Positions 16,124-17,896 of a DNA stretch of 17,896 nucleotides are shown here, in pieces. Numbering within the stretch: position 1 is the first letter of the stretch; each line of letters starts with the position of its first letter. The notes beneath the pieces were generated by a model. The model searched no databases. It had not been told where the DNA came from and saw only the letters and a list, made by a program, of their open reading frames with translations. A program made the position numbers and the translations under genes. Source of the stretch: Alphaproteobacteria bacterium (GTDB lineage: Bacteria > Pseudomonadota > Alphaproteobacteria > G02398745 > G023898745); NCBI GenBank assembly GCA_027366195.1, contig DAHXKW010000116.1:1-17896 (forward strand), given 5' to 3'.

Positions 16124-16380
16124 AAAAAGATGTAGAGGCTTTTCCGGGTGGTCTGTCCCCCGAAAACTGCGGCACCTCCAAGAATCGGAGACACTCTCTT
16201 TCGCAGTTGTGGGGTTTTATGGGGTCACTTCAGTACTATGCACCGGAAGCTTTAGCGACTAATCACAATCGCGCACGCACAAAAACACCTCCACGCTCAG
16301 CAGATACATTACTGCATAGAGTCAGTCGGCAGGACGGCTGTATCTTACGTTCCACCTGTTGTGAAAGAAGTAATTGGGTT
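16114..16380 (+). pseudogene. Frameshifted 5' part of second toxin cassette
   Basis: Plus-strand remnant of a toxin related to the one at 14379. One frame, open from 16114, reads QALEKDVEAF and later QYYAPEALATNHNRAR (from about 16228), which matches RALEGRV and RYYTPEALASYHERQR of the first toxin. The protein-like signal then jumps to a second frame near 16300-16330 (SVGRTAVSYVPPVVKEVIG from 16322) and to a third near 16376-16380, where the long downstream frame begins. An upstream stop (TAG at 16111) and two shifts mean the N-terminal part cannot be made as one protein. Either real decay, an orphan cassette left by recombination, or sequencing errors in one or both places. Confidence 0.6.
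16157..16214. repeat. Nested inverted repeats inside the broken toxin leader
   Basis: Three nested pairs: CCCC (16157-16160) with GGGG (16211-16214), AACTGCG (16165-16171) with CGCAGTT (16202-16208), and CTCC (16176-16179) with GGAG (16187-16190). They would fold as one long hairpin, followed on the plus strand by TTTTA. This could be a terminator-like structure or the reason for sequence instability here. Confidence 0.45.
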
Positions 16381-17333
16381 CAGGAGTGCAGGCAATTCGT
16401 ACGGTATCGCAGTTTGCCCACGAAGGACATGAAATTGCACAACATAGAGCACCGATCACAACCGCCATTATTGATGCGCCAATGTGGGTGGCGGGTAGAG
16501 TATTAGCAGGTGCGGGTACGGTTGTAAATACAGGAACACGTTTTGTCGAAACACAAACACGTCGTGGATTGCGAGACAGACTTGGTCTCTCAAAAGATGC
16601 GGCTCAAGATGTGGGCGATGTGGTTGGATTTTTGGCAGGATTTGCAGTGCCTACAGGACCTGCCAAGGCAGGGCGCGCTGTGGCGGGTATAACAGCTGAG
16701 GTGTCACAAATAGCACGTGTGACTGCCAATACGAATAAAATGGTCAGCAAAGCTGCTCAAAGTTCTGCTGGCGGCGCAGCCCCTGCTGCCGCAGCTACAG
16801 TAAGTAGTGGACCAACAGTACAAACCCTCAAACGCGCCCATTCGGCGGTAATAAAAGGTGAATTAAAATATATGTCTTCGCCATATAATCCAAGACAAAC
16901 ATTAGAAGATTTGCATTCTGTTTATCCTGGACGGGTAACATCAACCACGGTTCCAGCACAACACCAGCCCAATGTCAGATTGGCAAATACACGTCATCCG
17001 GTTACAGGCGTTGTTTTTGATCAAAGAGGATTGCCTATTTTTGATTCACATGCAAAGGTTGATTTGAAGATTGACAAAGCGAAGGCTCTGGTGTCGGGAG
17101 GGGAAAGACATAAGAGAGAGGCTACTCGTCAATTAAGAGATATGATTCAGAGTGGACAACTTGATACTAGTCAATTTACGCCGCAGCAACTTCGTGATAT
17201 TCAAGGCGGATTTAGCCAAATTACAGATTTGAGTTGGCATCATCATCAAGATATAGGTAGAATGCAGCTAGTTCCGAGAGAAATTCATCGACACACGCCT
17301 CATGTTGGTGGAGATCATCTATGGTTTCAGTGA
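16374..17333 (+). CDS. Toxin C-terminal cassette with WHH-type HNH/Endo VII nuclease domain
   Basis: The 319-codon frame ends in a predicted DNase domain: RHPVTGVVFDQRGLPIFD (about 208-224), then SWHHHQDIGRMQLVPREIH (287-305) and PHVGGDHLWFQ. The W288-H289-H290 motif, H305 and the H310-GG tail fit the WHH family of HNH/Endonuclease VII nucleases of polymorphic toxins. Residues about 26-115 are small-residue-rich and hydrophobic (AGRVLAGAGTVVNTG, VGFLAGFAVPTGPAKAG), typical of pre-toxin regions. The alanine-rich linker at 124-166 recurs inverted at the window end. The TTG at 16374 directly follows an in-frame TAA and a frameshift, so this is probably an orphan or broken toxin rather than a full protein. 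An SMI1/KNR4-type immunity gene overlaps or adjoins its end, which supports a cognate pair. Confidence 0.7.
   Translation: MGSGVQAIRTVSQFAHEGHEIAQHRAPITTAIIDAPMWVAGRVLAGAGTVVNTGTRFVETQTRRGLRDRLGLSKDAAQDVGDVVGFLAGFAVPTGPAKAGRAVAGITAEVSQIARVTANTNKMVSKAAQSSAGGAAPAAAATVSSGPTVQTLKRAHSAVIKGELKYMSSPYNPRQTLEDLHSVYPGRVTSTTVPAQHQPNVRLANTRHPVTGVVFDQRGLPIFDSHAKVDLKIDKAKALVSGGERHKREATRQLRDMIQSGQLDTSQFTPQQLRDIQGGFSQITDLSWHHHQDIGRMQLVPREIHRHTPHVGGDHLWFQ
16743..16870 (+). repeat. Left arm of 128-bp exact inverted repeat (toxin linker)
   Basis: Identical over 128 bases to the reverse complement of 17769-17896, checked base by base. It encodes the linker with KAAQSSAGGAAPAAAATVSS and HSAVIKGELKY of the WHH toxin. 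The match ends at 16871, where bases differ; at the other side it runs to the window edge, so its true length is unknown. Confidence 0.97.
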
Positions 17334-17341
17334 GGTTTGTA

Positions 17342-17776
17342 ATGAAAGCAGAGTTTTTAGAAAATCAGAATTGGGCAAGATATCATCAAATTGATGAACA
17401 AGCAATTACGAAGAATGAAGAACTTTTAGGGAAAATATTTCCTAAAAGTTATAAAATCCTTATGCAGAAATATAGTGGAGGCACATCAAAGCTATGTATG
17501 TTTAAAGCTGCAAATTATCCTTATGAGCTATCTATTGATGGATTTATGAGTTTGCAGGGTGGTGGAGTTTTTACTTCCAATATTGGTAATTATTATAGTG
17601 AAATGCATTATGAATTTGCTAATCCCATTGAAAACATGTCTCGAGATTTAATTATATTTGGTGGTGAAGGGTGCGGAGATTATATCTGCTTCGATTACAG
17701 AAAAAATCAAAAAACAGACAATCCACCGATAGTTTACTGGAAACATGATGCAGAACCTGGCAAGGATGTATTTTAA
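17342..17776 (+). CDS. SUKH family (SMI1/KNR4) immunity protein
   Basis: Matches the SUKH superfamily of immunity proteins that neutralise nuclease toxins by direct binding in the cytoplasm. Seen: helical N-terminus (DEQAITKNEELLGKIFPKSY, the usual E..LG..LP..Y pattern), LMQKYSGGTS, and later DLIIFGGEGCGDYICFDYR followed by IVYWKHD, the characteristic F..DG.GD...FD and I..W.HE signature. I chose ATG 17342 (144 residues), which has GAGG six bases upstream; an in-frame ATG at 17321 with GGAG seven bases upstream would add seven residues and overlap the toxin end by 13 bases. Its position directly after the WHH nuclease indicates it is the cognate immunity gene. The stop codon lies inside the 128-bp inverted repeat arm. 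Confidence 0.88.
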   Translation: MKAEFLENQNWARYHQIDEQAITKNEELLGKIFPKSYKILMQKYSGGTSKLCMFKAANYPYELSIDGFMSLQGGGVFTSNIGNYYSEMHYEFANPIENMSRDLIIFGGEGCGDYICFDYRKNQKTDNPPIVYWKHDAEPGKDVF

Positions 17777-17896
17777 TTCACCTTTTATTACCGCCGAATG
17801 GGCGCGTTTGAGGGTTTGTACTGTTGGTCCACTACTTACTGTAGCTGCGGCAGCAGGGGCTGCGCCGCCAGCAGAACTTTGAGCAGCTTTGCTGAC
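17648..17896 (-). pseudogene. Partial inverted copy of toxin linker fused to antisense of the SUKH gene
   Basis: On the minus strand the frame enters from the window edge with the same linker as the WHH toxin (VSKAAQSSAGG to VIKGELKY), then at 17768 leaves the repeat and continues through the complement of the SUKH gene to a TAA at 17648-17650. The chimeric tail (ILARFCIMFPVNYRW) has no protein-like character, so this is not a functional toxin end. It is a truncated repeat copy, a recombination junction, or an assembly-graph overlap at a contig end. Confidence 0.45.
17769..17896 (-). repeat. Right arm of 128-bp exact inverted repeat
   Basis: Reverse complement of 16743-16870 without a mismatch. 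It starts within the last codons of the SUKH immunity gene (GTATTTTAA at 17768-17776) and runs to the last base of the window. Confidence 0.97.

Noticed and set aside
1..17896. CRISPR array, tRNA or rRNA
   Set aside because: No regularly spaced direct repeats, no cloverleaf-like segment and no rRNA core sequence were seen by eye on either strand.

Overview
The window looks like an AT-rich alphaproteobacterial chromosome, most likely from an intracellular or endosymbiotic lineage (Holosporales- or Rickettsiales-like). This is an inference from gene content, sequence style, scattered housekeeping gene pairs, a plasmid-type initiator sitting among housekeeping genes, a dispersed palindromic element and polymorphic-toxin cassettes. 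No rRNA or tRNA marker is present to settle the taxonomy.

Left part (1-8363): pyrH and frr lie on the minus strand, overlapping by 7 bases, without their usual rpsB-tsf and uppS-cdsA partners. Divergent from them is accC (biotin carboxylase) without accB. On the plus strand follow a PAS-LuxR type regulator and, 3 bases later, a Rep_3-type replication initiator whose C-terminus resembles DnaA domain I. Next come long-form sppA (membrane-bound signal peptide peptidase) and murJ (lipid II flippase).

Middle (8364-12521): a 71-bp double-hairpin palindromic element separates murJ from a convergent minus-strand operon of three unrecognised, probably exported proteins. In transcription order these are a coiled-coil protein, an acidic coiled-coil protein and a protein with a C-terminal outer-membrane beta-barrel. 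A 416-bp intergenic stretch with a run of ten C residues separates this operon from a plus-strand hypothetical exported protein.

Right part (12522-17896): dcd (dCTP deaminase) and murA (first step of peptidoglycan synthesis) form an operon behind a good sigma70-like promoter. Immediately after murA begins a toxin island. It holds a protein with a C-terminal colicin E3-type 16S rRNA nuclease domain followed by a CPWCG-motif protein (probable immunity). Then comes a frameshifted second cassette whose intact part ends in a WHH-type HNH/Endo VII nuclease, followed by a SUKH (SMI1/KNR4) immunity protein. The two toxins share a short linker module. The last 128 bases of the window are an exact inverted copy of the second toxin's linker, showing that this module is repeated in the genome and that the window ends inside a repeat.

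Functionally, the window combines translation and nucleotide housekeeping (frr, pyrH, dcd), envelope building (accC, murA, murJ, sppA), a lineage-specific surface operon and an interbacterial or host-directed toxin locus that shows signs of cassette recombination.
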